A stretch of 64,000 bases of DNA, from NCBI GenBank assembly GCA_035553515.1, contig DATNDG010000052.1:5685-69684 (forward strand). Reading direction: 5' to 3'. The notes under the pieces are model-generated. The model was not told the origin of the DNA and ran no database searches. It saw nothing but the letters and a program-made list of their open reading frames with translations. Both the position numbers and the translations under genes were made by a program. Source of the stretch: DAHUYF01 sp035553515 (lineage in GTDB: Bacteria; Pseudomonadota; Alphaproteobacteria; ATCC43930; CGMCC-115725). How positions within the stretch are numbered: the stretch's first letter is position 1; every line of letters starts with the position of its first letter. Positions 26,130 to 34,497 of this stretch are shown here, piece after piece.

Positions 26130-27392
26130 TCAGGGCGCCTGCGCGAAGATGAGCGACGCGTTGGTGCCGCCGAACCCGAAGGAGTTGGAGAGGGCGTAGC
26201 GGACCGGCCGCTCCTTGGCCTTGAGCGGCACGAGATCGATGTCGCAGCTCGGTGACGGATTTTCGAGATTGAGCGTCGGCGGCACGATGCTGTCGCGCAT
26301 GGCAAGAATCGAGAAGATCGCCTCGACGCTTCCGGCGGCGCCGAGAAGATGGCCGATCGACGACTTGGTCGAAGACATCGAGAGCTTGTAGGCGTGATCG
26401 CCGAACAGCCGCTTCACCGCGCCGAGTTCGATCTCGTCGCCCAGCGGCGTCGACGTGCCGTGTGCGTTGATGTAGTCGATCTGGTCGGGCGCAAGGTTGG
26501 CGCGCTTCAGCGCATTGCGCATGGCGCGGAAGCCGCCATTGCCGTCCTCGGCCGGAGCGGTGATGTGATGCGCGTCCCCCGAGAGCCCGTAGCCGATCAC
26601 CTCGGCATAGATTTTCGCGCCGCGCCGCTTGGCGTGCTCGAGTTCCTCGAGGACGAGCACCCCGGCGCCTTCGCCCATGACGAAGCCGTCGCGGGCCTGG
26701 TCCCAGGGACGGGACGCGCGGGTCGGCTCGTCGTTGAAGCCCGTCGACAGCGCGCGCGCCGCGGCGAAGCCTGCCAGACCGAGCCGGCAGATTGCCGCCT
26801 CAGCTCCGCCGCAGACCATCACGTCGGCGTCATCCCACATGATCAGGCGGGCCGCATCGCCGATCGCGTGCGCGCCGGTCGAGCAGGCCGTGACTACGGC
26901 ATGGTTCGGGCCGGTGAAGCCGTAGCGGATCGACACATGGCCCGAGGCGAGATTGATCAGATTGGACGGAATGAAGAAGGGCGACAGACGCCGCGGCCCG
27001 CGCTCGTGCAGCGTGATCGCGCCTTCGGTGATGCCGGGCAGCCCGCCGATGCCGGAGCCGATCATGACGCCGGAGCGTTCGCGATCCTCGTCGCCCTGAG
27101 GCTTCCACCCGGCGTCGGTCACCGCCTGTTCCGCCGCCGCCAGCGCAAATACGATGAACTCGTCCATCTTGCGCTGCTCTTTCGGCGGAACCCACTCGTC
27201 CGCGTTGAAATTGCCCGCGGCCGTCTCGCCGCGCGGCACCTGGCCGGCGATCTTCGCCGGCAGATCCGAGACGTCGAAACTCTGAATGGCGCGGAGGCCC
27301 GATTGTCCCTGGAGCAGCCGCTTCCAGACGTTTTCCGCCCCGATCCCGAGCGGGGTGACGAGCCCGATGCCGGTGACGACGACGCGTTTCAT
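26130..27392 (-). CDS. fabF: Beta-ketoacyl-ACP synthase II
   Basis: This 420-residue condensing enzyme elongates fatty acids by joining malonyl-ACP to acyl-ACP. The catalytic triad is visible: Cys in VVTACSTGAHA, His in NAHGTSTPLGDE and His in KSSIGHLLGAAG. The N-terminus reads RVVVTGIGLVTPLG and the C-terminus SFGFGGTNASLIF. It lies 40 bases after acpP in the usual acpP-fabF order. Confidence 0.98.
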   Translation of the reverse strand: MKRVVVTGIGLVTPLGIGAENVWKRLLQGQSGLRAIQSFDVSDLPAKIAGQVPRGETAAGNFNADEWVPPKEQRKMDEFIVFALAAAEQAVTDAGWKPQGDEDRERSGVMIGSGIGGLPGITEGAITLHERGPRRLSPFFIPSNLINLASGHVSIRYGFTGPNHAVVTACSTGAHAIGDAARLIMWDDADVMVCGGAEAAICRLGLAGFAAARALSTGFNDEPTRASRPWDQARDGFVMGEGAGVLVLEELEHAKRRGAKIYAEVIGYGLSGDAHHITAPAEDGNGGFRAMRNALKRANLAPDQIDYINAHGTSTPLGDEIELGAVKRLFGDHAYKLSMSSTKSSIGHLLGAAGSVEAIFSILAMRDSIVPPTLNLENPSPSCDIDLVPLKAKERPVRYALSNSFGFGGTNASLIFAQAP

Positions 27393-27432
27393 GCGGTGCT
27401 ACCGGATGACATTGGTACGAGCCCGACCAGCG

Positions 27433-27666
27433 CTACTTGTGCGCCTCGATGAAGCTGACCGCATCCTTGACGGTCACGATCTTCTCGGCCGCATCGTCCG
27501 GAATCTCGCATCCGAACTCCTCCTCGAACGCCATCACCAGCTCGACCGTGTCGAGGCTGTCGGCTCCGAGATCATCGATGAAGCTGGCGTTGTCCGTCAC
27601 CTTGGACTCGTCGACGCCAAGATGCTCCACCACAATCTTTTTTACTCGCTCGGCGACATCGCTCAT
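27433..27666 (-). CDS. acpP: Acyl carrier protein
   Basis: This 77-residue acidic protein carries the growing acyl chain on a 4'-phosphopantetheine arm attached to S37 in the motif DDLGADSLDTVELVM. The start was set at MSDVAERV, which gives the standard size; the frame extends upstream without similarity. A 178-base gap separates it from fabG, enough for its own promoter, as would suit its high expression, but I found no convincing hexamers there. Confidence 0.98.
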   Translation of the reverse strand: MSDVAERVKKIVVEHLGVDESKVTDNASFIDDLGADSLDTVELVMAFEEEFGCEIPDDAAEKIVTVKDAVSFIEAHK

Positions 27667-27844
27667 CGGTTTGTACCTCGACGAAAAAACGGGCTTGTAG
27701 AATGGACTTTCGGCGCAACGGCGGACCCTCAGGCAGGCCTGGTGCCGACCGTCGCCGCATAAGCGACCGGGCCGAAAGCGCCGGTCACATAACATAGTTC
27801 ATGGCGGTTTGCCAGCATCCGCCCCCCTCGCTCCCCAGCGCACC

Positions 27845-28582
27845 CTAAATCATGGCCATTCCGCCATTGACGTGCAAGGTATGCCCCGTGACATAGCGCG
27901 ACTCGTCGCTGGCCAGGAACAACACGCAGGCCGCGACTTCCTCGGGCGTGCCGACCCGCCCCATCGGGATGGCGGTGGCAAGCCGCTGGCGCTGCTCCTC
28001 GGCCAGGCTGTCAGTCATCGCCGTCGCGATAAAACCCGGGGCGACGCAATTGACGGTGATGCCGCGCGTCGCCACCTCGGCGGCCAGCGCCTTCGACATG
28101 CCGATCATGCCGGCCTTGGCCGCGGCGTAATTGGCTTGCCCGGGATTGCCGGTGACGCCAACGACCGAGGTGATGCCGATGACGCGTCCCCAACGCCGAC
28201 GCATCATGCCGCGCAAAGCGGCGCGTGCGAGGCGGAATCCGGCGGTGAGATCGATGTCGATCACCCGCTGCCAGTCCTCGTCCTTCATGCGCAGCGCGAG
28301 CTGATCGCGAGTGAGGCCGGCATTGTTGACGAGAATATCGACCTGTCCTGCGGCCGCCTCGGCGGCCTTGATCAGCGCATCGCCGGCGCCGGGATCTCCG
28401 AGATCGGCCGCCGCGACGAAGGCGCCCGTCCCCAGCTCCGCGGCAAGCGCTTCGAGCGCCGCTGCGCGCGTGCCGGCCAGCACGACCTTTGCGCCGGCCC
28501 CATGCAGCGCCCGCGCGATCGCGCCGCCGATACCGCCCGATGCGCCGGTGACGAGCGCGCTCTTGCCGCCGAGATCGAACAT
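27845..28582 (-). CDS. fabG: 3-oxoacyl-ACP reductase
   Basis: This 245-residue short-chain dehydrogenase reduces beta-ketoacyl-ACP with NADPH. The cofactor site reads VTGASGGIGGAIA, NNAG is in ILVNNAGLTRD, and the catalytic Ser-Tyr-Lys are in ITSVVGVTGNPGQANYAAAKAG. The C-terminus reads VTGHTLHVNGGMAM. It lies between fabD and acpP, the canonical place for FabG. Confidence 0.97.
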   Translation of the reverse strand: MFDLGGKSALVTGASGGIGGAIARALHGAGAKVVLAGTRAAALEALAAELGTGAFVAAADLGDPGAGDALIKAAEAAAGQVDILVNNAGLTRDQLALRMKDEDWQRVIDIDLTAGFRLARAALRGMMRRRWGRVIGITSVVGVTGNPGQANYAAAKAGMIGMSKALAAEVATRGITVNCVAPGFIATAMTDSLAEEQRQRLATAIPMGRVGTPEEVAACVLFLASDESRYVTGHTLHVNGGMAMI

Positions 28583-28592
28583 CCCTGGATCC

Positions 28593-29534
28593 TCAAAGCG
28601 TCTTGACGAAGGTGTCGATCTCCGCCGGCGCCCCCAGCGCGGCGACGGCGATGTCGCGGTCGATTCGCTTGGCGAGGCCGCTCAAGACCCGGCCGGCGCC
28701 AAGCTCGACGAGCTGATCGACCCCCGCCTCCTTCATGGCGAGCACACTTTCGCGCCAGCGCACCAGTCCGGTGACTTGCTTGACGAGCAACCGACGTATC
28801 TCATCGGGATCGCTGACCGGCGCCGCGGTGATATTGGCGACGAGCGGCACATGCGGCTCGCGCAGCGACACTTCGGCGAGCGCTTCCTCCATCTCTCGCG
28901 CCGCCGGCGCCATCAGCGCGCAATGGAAGGGCGCGCTCACCGGCAGCATGATCGAGCGCTTGGCGCCCCGCGCCGCGGCTGCGGCGATGGCGCGCTCGAC
29001 CGCCGTCTTGTCGCCGCTGACGACCACTTGCCCGGCCCCGTTGTCATTGGCGACATCGCAGACTTCGCCCTGTGCCGCCTCGCCGACAACCGCACGCGCC
29101 GCATCGAGATCGAGACCCAGCAGCGCCGCCATCGCACCGGCACCGACCGGCACGGCGCGCTGCATCGCCTGGCCGCGGCGCTTCAGCAGGCGCGCCGCAT
29201 CGGACAGCGAGAAGGAGCGTGCGGCCGCCAGCGCCGAGTATTCGCCGAGCGAGTGGCCGGCCACGAAAGCGGCGTGCCGCGTCAACTCGAAACCGCCGTC
29301 TCGCTCGAGCACGCGGAGCACCGCGAGGCTTACCGCCATCAGCGCCGGCTGCGCATTCTCGGTGAGCGTGAGCTCGGCCTCGGGCCCTTCGAACATCAGC
29401 CGCGACAGATTCTGCCGAAGCGCTTCGTCGACTTCCTCGAAGACTTCGCGCGCGGCGACGAAGGCGCCGGCGAGTTCGCGCCCCATGCCGACCGCTTGCG
29501 AGCCCTGGCCGGGAAAGATCAATGCACGCGTCAT
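28593..29534 (-). CDS. fabD: Malonyl-CoA:ACP transacylase
   Basis: This 313-residue enzyme loads malonyl groups onto ACP. The catalytic serine is in AGHSLGEYSALAA and the histidine in SAPFHCALMAPAA; the N-terminus is ALIFPGQGSQAVGMG. The start at MTRALIF was chosen over a longer frame because it begins at the conserved strand. It is ten bases upstream of fabG and follows a small lipoprotein gene by 13 bases. Confidence 0.97.
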   Translation of the reverse strand: MTRALIFPGQGSQAVGMGRELAGAFVAAREVFEEVDEALRQNLSRLMFEGPEAELTLTENAQPALMAVSLAVLRVLERDGGFELTRHAAFVAGHSLGEYSALAAARSFSLSDAARLLKRRGQAMQRAVPVGAGAMAALLGLDLDAARAVVGEAAQGEVCDVANDNGAGQVVVSGDKTAVERAIAAAAARGAKRSIMLPVSAPFHCALMAPAAREMEEALAEVSLREPHVPLVANITAAPVSDPDEIRRLLVKQVTGLVRWRESVLAMKEAGVDQLVELGAGRVLSGLAKRIDRDIAVAALGAPAEIDTFVKTL

Positions 29535-29547
29535 CGGCAGAATCCGC

Positions 29548-29832
29548 TCAGAACAGGCTGAAGCTGTAGTCCTGGCACCGGGCTTCCTCGTCGACAAGCT
29601 GCTTGCCCCCCTCGGCCGCCAGCGTATCGACCTTCACCGTGTCATAGCCGCGCGTGCAGATCTGATTGAGCTTCGCGTCCAGGAAGCGACGCATCTCGGC
29701 GTCTTCCTGCGCCGTCGCCGTGCCGGCGGCCCGGTCTCCCGATACGCCGAAGACCAGGCGATCGGGCTCCGGCGACGTGCTGCAGGCGCTGGCGATGACG
29801 GCGAGCGCGGCGATCAGGAGCCAACGATGCAT
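29548..29832 (-). CDS. Small hypothetical lipoprotein upstream of fabD
   Basis: This 94-residue protein has a short signal (MHRWLLIAALAVIASAC) ending in a lipobox-like ASAC, so it should be lipid-anchored. The mature part holds a few conserved-looking elements (LDAKLNQICTRGYDTVKVD) and two further cysteines. I do not recognise the family. It is 13 bases upstream of fabD on the same strand and probably shares its transcript, so it may act in the envelope. Confidence 0.6.
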   Translation of the reverse strand: MHRWLLIAALAVIASACSTSPEPDRLVFGVSGDRAAGTATAQEDAEMRRFLDAKLNQICTRGYDTVKVDTLAAEGGKQLVDEEARCQDYSFSLF

Positions 29833-29902
29833 GGCGCTTCCTCGATTGGGCGCCCGGGGATAGCACCGCACCGGCCGGGTGTCCAGCATCGCCGCGGGAT
29901 TG

Positions 29903-30127
29903 CTAGGATCCTTCGCGGTTCCGATCGAGCACGCCGTAGCTGGCGGATTTCCGTCCGTCGGTCATAAGCGGGAAGCCTTCGGCGGCAAGACCACGCCGCA
30001 GCAGCTCGCGCACGGCGGCAGCGCGGCTCGGCATGCGCGCGTTGAACCGCCAATCGTCCACCGCCTTCAGCTCCGCCGCCGAAAGCATGAGCTGCAACCG
30101 CTCGGGACGCACAAGGTCAGCTGCCAT
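29903..30127 (-). CDS. Ribbon-helix-helix-like DNA-binding protein
   Basis: This 74-residue protein contains a stretch fitting a ribbon-helix-helix fold: a short strand (RLQLMLS) then helix (AAELKAVDDWRFNAR), turn (MPSRAAAV) and helix (RELLRRGLA). The S-R-A-x-A-x-R-x-L-L-x-x-G-L pattern is typical of small RHH regulators. A well-formed promoter with an embedded 10-base palindrome lies upstream, which would suit autoregulation. It is divergent from rpsF. The target genes are unknown. Confidence 0.65.
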   Translation of the reverse strand: MAADLVRPERLQLMLSAAELKAVDDWRFNARMPSRAAAVRELLRRGLAAEGFPLMTDGRKSASYGVLDRNREGS

Positions 30128-30156
30128 GGTCAGCCTCTCGTCAATGCGGCGAAATT

Positions 30157-30185
30157 TAGTTAGCTATTGCAATATAGTAAGTCAA
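30157..30185 (-). promoter_or_regulatory. Promoter of the RHH-like gene with embedded palindrome
   Basis: On the minus strand TTGACT (30185-30180), a 17-base spacer and TAACTA (30162-30157) form a good sigma-70 promoter in an unusual AT-rich island, 30 bases before the ATG. The spacer contains the perfect palindrome TATTGCAATA (30165-30174), a plausible operator for the protein encoded downstream. Confidence 0.6.
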
Positions 30186-30227
30186 TTACTCATTTTAAGC
30201 GAGTGGCAGGGGCGCGGTTGGGCGGGC

Positions 30228-30255
30228 TTGCGCCCGGTCGGCCTTTGTGTATAGT
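30228..30255 (+). promoter_or_regulatory. Promoter of the rpsF-rpsR-rplI operon
   Basis: TTGCGC (30228-30233), a 16-base spacer and TATAGT (30250-30255) form a plausible sigma-70 promoter. It would start transcription near 30262, giving a leader of about 97 bases before rpsF that contains the hairpin described in the next entry. Confidence 0.6.
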
Positions 30256-30286
30256 CCGCCCCCTCCTTGCCGGCCGGTGCCGGCTA

Positions 30287-30330
30287 GGCCCGGGCGGCTG
30301 ACCGTCGGACATTCCGACCAGCGCCGGGCC
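30287..30330 (+). promoter_or_regulatory. Structured rpsF leader, candidate S6:S18 autoregulatory motif
   Basis: The mRNA leader folds into one long hairpin. The outer stem is GGCCCGG (30287-30293) with CCGGGCC (30324-30330). The middle stem is GCTG (30297-30300) with CAGC (30319-30322). A one-sided bulge ACC (30301-30303) follows, then inner stem GTCGG (30304-30308) with CCGAC (30314-30318) and a five-base loop. A hairpin with a bulge around CCG is the reported feature of the mRNA motif bound by the S6:S18 complex for feedback control of rpsF operons. Confidence 0.6.
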
Positions 30331-30358
30331 GCGAACAGCCATAAGGAGCGCTGCCTTC

Positions 30359-30784
30359 ATGCCTTTCTATGAGAACGTCTTCATTGCGCGCCAGGACATC
30401 TCGGCGGCGCAAGTCGAGGCCTTGGCGGACGCCTTCACGACGCTCGTCACCGAGCAGGGCGGCCAGGTCGCCAAGCGCGAATACTGGGGTCTGCGGAATA
30501 TCGCCTACCGCATCAAGAAGAACCGCAAGGGTCACTACGTGATGCTCAACCTCGACGCGCCGCCCAAAGCGGTGAACGAGCTCGAGCGCAACATGCGCAT
30601 CAATGAAGATGTGATCCGCTATCTGACCGTGCGCGTCGAGGCCCTCGAGGAGGGCCCGTCGGCGGTGATGCAGAGCCGCGGCCGGGGCGAGGAGCGCGAC
30701 CGCGATCGTGATCGCGGACGGCGCGGCTATGGCGAGCGGGACCGCGAAGAAGCACCGCGTGCCAGCGAAGGAGGCGAGGAATGA
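30359..30784 (+). CDS. rpsF: Ribosomal protein bS6
   Basis: This 141-residue small-subunit protein binds 16S rRNA together with S18. The core (MPFYENVFIARQDISAAQVEALAD ... RYLTVRVEALEEGPSAVM) spans about residues 1-100. It is followed by a low-complexity Arg/Asp/Glu-rich tail (GRGEERDRDRDRGRRG...), as in many alphaproteobacterial S6 proteins. A GGAG site precedes the ATG. The stop overlaps the rpsR start in ATGA. Confidence 0.98.
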   Translation: MPFYENVFIARQDISAAQVEALADAFTTLVTEQGGQVAKREYWGLRNIAYRIKKNRKGHYVMLNLDAPPKAVNELERNMRINEDVIRYLTVRVEALEEGPSAVMQSRGRGEERDRDRDRGRRGYGERDREEAPRASEGGEE

Positions 30785-31044
30785 GCGACGGTCATGCTTC
30801 GGGCGGCGGACGCCCCGCGGCGCGGCGGCCGTTCTTCCGCCGGCGGAAATCCTGCCCGTTCTCCGGCCCGCACGCGCCCAAGATCGACTACAAGGACGTG
30901 AAGCTGTTGCAGCGCTTCGTTTCCGAGCGCGGCAAGATCGTGCCGAGCCGCATCACGGCGGTCTCCACCAAGAAGCAGCGCGAACTCGCCCAGGCGATCA
31001 AGCGCGCGCGCTTCCTCGGCCTCCTGCCCTACAGCGTGCAATAA
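30781..31044 (+). CDS. rpsR: Ribosomal protein bS18
   Basis: This 87-residue protein is S18, which pairs with S6 on the platform of the small subunit. The family core FFRRRKSCPFSGPHAPKIDYKDVKLLQRFVSERGKIVPSRITAVSTKKQRELAQAIKRARFLGLLPY is complete. It overlaps rpsF by four bases and precedes rplI by nine bases. Confidence 0.98.
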   Translation: MSDGHASGGGRPAARRPFFRRRKSCPFSGPHAPKIDYKDVKLLQRFVSERGKIVPSRITAVSTKKQRELAQAIKRARFLGLLPYSVQ

Positions 31045-31053
31045 GAGGGCCCC

Positions 31054-31626
31054 ATGGTCGACGTCATCCTGCTCGAACGTGTCGAGAAGCTGGGCCAGAT
31101 GGGCCAGGTCGTCAAAGTGCGGCCGGGCTTCGCGCGCAACTACCTGCTGCCGCAGAAGAAGGCGCTTCGCGCCACCAAGGAGAATCTCGCCTATTTCGAG
31201 AAGCAGCGTGCCCAGCTCGAAGCTCAGAACCTCGCGCGCCGCGGCGAAGCGGAAGAGGTGGCGAAGAAGCTGAACGGGCTCGCGGTCGTCGTCATCCGTC
31301 AGGCGGGCGAGAGCGGCCAGCTCTACGGCTCGGTCACCGCACGCGACGTCGCCGACGCGGTCACCGAGGCGGGCTTCACCATCGGCCGCGGACAGGTGGT
31401 GCTGGACAAGGCGATCAAGACGCTCGGCCTCTACAAGCAGCGCGTCGTGCTCCATCCCGAGGTGTCGGTGACCGTCACCGTCAACGTCGCCCAATCGGCC
31501 GAAGAGGCCGAGATGCAGGCGCGCGGCATCGATCCGGTGCGGCTCGCGCAGGAAGCGGCGGCCCGCGAGGCCTCAGCCGCCGAGCCCGCCGAGCCCGAGG
31601 GCGAAGCCAGCCCCGAGCCGCGCTGA
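31054..31626 (+). CDS. rplI: Ribosomal protein bL9
   Basis: This 190-residue large-subunit protein has the N-terminal RNA-binding domain (VILLERVEKLGQMGQVVKVRPGFARNYLLPQKKA), the long connecting helix and the C-terminal domain (GQLYGSVTARDVADAV). It carries an extra Glu/Ala/Pro-rich tail of about 40 residues, longer than in E. coli (149 residues). Its stop is two bases from that of the convergent OsmC gene. Confidence 0.98.
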   Translation: MVDVILLERVEKLGQMGQVVKVRPGFARNYLLPQKKALRATKENLAYFEKQRAQLEAQNLARRGEAEEVAKKLNGLAVVVIRQAGESGQLYGSVTARDVADAVTEAGFTIGRGQVVLDKAIKTLGLYKQRVVLHPEVSVTVTVNVAQSAEEAEMQARGIDPVRLAQEAAAREASAAEPAEPEGEASPEPR

Positions 31627-31628
31627 GC

Positions 31629-32102
31629 TCAGGCCGGCGCGAGCCGGCTGCGCACATTGATCTCCGAGGTCAGGGTGCGGTGCACCGGACACATATCGGC
31701 GATCTCCAGCAGCCGCTGGCGCTGCGCGGCATCGAGCGGTCCGGCGAGTTCGATCTCGCACTCGATGCGATCGATAAAGCCGATCCTGGTCTCACATTCC
31801 GCGCAGTCCTCGGCGTGGATGCGCTGATGCCTGAGCCGCACGGCGATACGCTCCAGCGGCCACTGCTTGCGCCGCGCGTAGAGCCGCAAGGTCATCGCCG
31901 TGCAGGCGCCGAGGCTCATCAGCAGGAGCTCATAAGGATTGGGGCCGGCATCGCTGCCGCCGAGCTGCGTCGGCTCGTCGGCGACAAGCCGATGGCGGCC
32001 ATCGAGAAGGTACTGCTTCAAGAGCCCCTCGCCGCTCTCCACCACGAGAATGCTGCCGGGTGAGACCGGCGGCAGCTCCGGACCGGCAGGCGTGTCGCTC
32101 AT
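31629..32102 (-). CDS. OsmC family protein
   Basis: This 157-residue protein belongs to the OsmC/Ohr family of thiol peroxidases. Two redox cysteines are in place: one in LMSLGACTAMTLRLYA and one in IADMCPVHRTL. The N-terminal strand segment reads HRLVADEPTQLGGSDAGPNPYELLL. It would reduce organic peroxides in the cytoplasm with a thiol donor. Two more cysteines (AEDCAEC) are unusual and may bind metal or form a further disulfide. No peroxide regulator gene is next to it. Confidence 0.9.
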   Translation of the reverse strand: MSDTPAGPELPPVSPGSILVVESGEGLLKQYLLDGRHRLVADEPTQLGGSDAGPNPYELLLMSLGACTAMTLRLYARRKQWPLERIAVRLRHQRIHAEDCAECETRIGFIDRIECEIELAGPLDAAQRQRLLEIADMCPVHRTLTSEINVRSRLAPA

Positions 32103-32192
32103 CGCAGCCCCTCCCCGTTGCGCCCTTCAAAAGGACATTTTGCCTGCATCAGGCGTTCGCGCCAATGGACGGAAGCGAGAGGGAATTGCGCG

Positions 32193-33026
32193 ATGCGACA
32201 GGTAGCCCTGCCCGGCGGCGAGAGGGTCCCGGCGCTCGGCCTCGGCACCTGGGGCATGGGCGAGGCGCGCCGCGGCGCTGCCGACGAAGCGGCCGCGCTG
32301 ACCCTTGGCATCGAGCTCGGCATGACGCTCATCGACACGGCCGAGATGTATGGCGAAGGCGGTGCCGAGGAGCTGGTCGGCAAGGTCATCGCCGGCCGGC
32401 GGCAGTCGCTCTTCATCGTCAGCAAGGTCTATCCGCATAACGCGACGCGCCCCGGAGCGATCGCCGCCTGCGAGCGCAGTTTGAAGCGGCTCGGGACCGA
32501 CCGGATCGACCTTTACCTGCTGCATTGGCGGGGCGAGGTGCCGCTCGCCGAGACGCTCGAGGGCTTCCTCGAGCTGCGACGCAGCGGCAAGATCCGCCAT
32601 TACGGCGTCAGCAATCTCGACACGGCCGATATGGAGGAATGGTGCGCCCTCGCCGGCGGCGAGGCGACGGCCACCGACCAGGTGCTCTACAATCTCAGCC
32701 GCCGGGGCGTCGAATGGGAACTTCTACCCTGGCTGCGCCGGCACGGCATGCCGGTGATGGCTTACTCGCCCATCGAGCAGGGTCGGCTGCTGCGCCATCG
32801 CGCGCTCGCCGCGGTGGCGCGGCGGCATGACGCGACCCCCGCCCAGATCGCGCTGGCATGGCTCATCCGCCAGGAGGGGGTCATCGCCATCCCGAAAGCG
32901 GCCCTACCCCAGCATGCCCGTGAGAATCGTCGGGCGCTCGATATAACCCTTTCGGCGGAGGATCTGGCAGAGCTCGATCAGGGCTTCCCGCCGCCGCGCC
33001 GTGCCGAGCCCCTTGCCATGCTCTAG
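32193..33026 (+). CDS. Aldo/keto reductase
   Basis: This 277-residue TIM-barrel oxidoreductase uses NADPH to reduce carbonyls. The catalytic tetrad is visible: D and Y in DTAEMYGEGGAEELVG, K in FIVSKVYPHNA and H in DLYLLHWRGEVPLAE. The C-terminal cofactor loop reads VIAIPKAALPQHARENRRAL. The substrate is unknown. A longer frame begins at 32118, but MRQVALPGGERVPALGLGTWG is the family's natural N-terminus. An unlinked general detoxification role is likely. Confidence 0.9.
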   Translation: MRQVALPGGERVPALGLGTWGMGEARRGAADEAAALTLGIELGMTLIDTAEMYGEGGAEELVGKVIAGRRQSLFIVSKVYPHNATRPGAIAACERSLKRLGTDRIDLYLLHWRGEVPLAETLEGFLELRRSGKIRHYGVSNLDTADMEEWCALAGGEATATDQVLYNLSRRGVEWELLPWLRRHGMPVMAYSPIEQGRLLRHRALAAVARRHDATPAQIALAWLIRQEGVIAIPKAALPQHARENRRALDITLSAEDLAELDQGFPPPRRAEPLAML

Positions 33027-33129
33027 GCGAATGGAGCGGCCCCAAGCGCGGCTCTTGTAACGGCGGGCTCAGTTGCGAGATAGTTGAGGGAAACCAACGA
33101 GTCACGGCTCTCCAGGGAGGACGGCACCG

Positions 33130-34371
33130 ATGCTGTTGACCTATCTGCTTCGTCACCTGGTGAGTCAGGGCACGCTGCGCGTCATCGACGCACAGGGCAC
33201 GGTTCAAACTTTCGCCGGCGGCGACCCCGGGCCGACGATCACCATCCGGCTCAGGGACCGCTCGCTGGGCCGCAAGCTCTTCCTCAATCCGCGGCTCTAC
33301 CTCGGCGAAGCCTTCATGAACGGCACGCTGATTATCGAGGATGCCAGCGTCTACGACTTCCTCGATTTCCTTGGCGCCAATATGAATCTTGCGCCGCACA
33401 CCCTGCTGACGCCGCTCTATAACGGCTTCGGCCGCGCCTTCCGCGTGTTCCAGCAATACAACCCGCTGCGCCGCGCCCGGGCCAATGTCGCGCACCATTA
33501 CGACCTCTCGGACACGCTCTACGACCTCTTCCTGGATGCGGACCGGCAATACTCCTGCGCCTATTTCCTCGTGCCCGACCAGGGAATCGAGGAAGCCCAG
33601 GCCAACAAGAAGCGCCATCTCGCGGCAAAGCTGCTGCTGCGGCCCGGCCAGAAGGTTCTCGATATCGGCTGCGGCTGGGGCGGGCTTGCGCTGTATCTCG
33701 CGCGCGAATGCGACGTCTCGGTGACCGGCCTTACGCTCTCGAGCGAGCAGCTCAAGGTGGCGCGCCAACGCGCCGAGGCGGCCGGCCTCGCCGACCGGGT
33801 GCGTTTCGAGCTGTGCGACTACCGCGAGGCCGAGGGCCGGTATGACCGGATCGTCTCGGTCGGCATGTTCGAGCATGTCGGGGTGGTCCACTACCCGACC
33901 TTCTTCCGCAAGGTGAAGGAACTGCTGGCCGAGGATGGCGTCGCGCTGCTCCACTCGATCGGCCGGCACGATGGTCCCGGCGCCACCAATCCGTGGCTGC
34001 GCAAATACATCTTCCCCGGCGGCTACTCGCCGGCGGTCTCCGAAGTGGTGCCGGTGGTGGAGCGCACGGGGCTCTGGATCACCGACATCGAGATCCTACG
34101 CCTGCACTACGCCGAAACGCTGCGCGCCTGGCGGCAGCGCTTCAACGCCAATCGCGAGCGCGTCCGGGCGCTTTACGACGAACGCTTCTGCCGCATGTGG
34201 GAATTCTATCTCGCGGGCTCCGAAATCGCGTTCCGCCACCAGGGCCACATGAATTTCCAGATGCAGCTCGCCAAGCGCGTGGACACCGTGCCGCTGACGC
34301 GCGACTACATCACCGATTTCGAGCGCAGCCACCGCGCCCCCGCCGCCGAGCGCATCCGGGCACGCGCCTAG
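33130..34371 (+). CDS. cfa: Cyclopropane-fatty-acyl-phospholipid synthase
   Basis: This 413-residue SAM-dependent enzyme adds a methylene bridge to unsaturated acyl chains of membrane phospholipids, usually late in growth or under stress. The N-terminal lipid-binding domain covers about residues 1-110. The methyltransferase domain has VLDIGCGWGGLALYLA, VTGLTLSSEQ, RIVSVGMFEHVG and the C-terminal FYLAGSEIAFRHQGHMNFQMQLAK. It has its own 103-base upstream region with a possible TTGTAA...GATAGT promoter (18-base spacer) and a GGGAGGA site. Confidence 0.93.
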   Translation: MLLTYLLRHLVSQGTLRVIDAQGTVQTFAGGDPGPTITIRLRDRSLGRKLFLNPRLYLGEAFMNGTLIIEDASVYDFLDFLGANMNLAPHTLLTPLYNGFGRAFRVFQQYNPLRRARANVAHHYDLSDTLYDLFLDADRQYSCAYFLVPDQGIEEAQANKKRHLAAKLLLRPGQKVLDIGCGWGGLALYLARECDVSVTGLTLSSEQLKVARQRAEAAGLADRVRFELCDYREAEGRYDRIVSVGMFEHVGVVHYPTFFRKVKELLAEDGVALLHSIGRHDGPGATNPWLRKYIFPGGYSPAVSEVVPVVERTGLWITDIEILRLHYAETLRAWRQRFNANRERVRALYDERFCRMWEFYLAGSEIAFRHQGHMNFQMQLAKRVDTVPLTRDYITDFERSHRAPAAERIRARA

Positions 34372-34485
34372 CGCAGCAAACTGGGACACTCCGGCCGGAA
34401 GCCGCCGCGCCGCGACTTTCGGCCGCGCCTCACCCGCGCTGCGGACCGGCCTAACGCCCGCGAGCGACTCGGCGTCCCCGCCTTC

Positions 34486-34497
34486 CACAGGCCTGTG
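34486..34497. promoter_or_regulatory. 12-base palindrome CACAGGCCTGTG upstream of dnaB
   Basis: A perfect palindrome lies in the 211-base gap before dnaB. A related TCCACAGG sequence occurs 13 bases downstream (34513-34520); there ATGTCCACA (34510-34518) matches the DnaA-box consensus TTATCCACA at seven of nine positions. The cluster could allow DnaA or another regulator to control dnaB. Confidence 0.35.
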
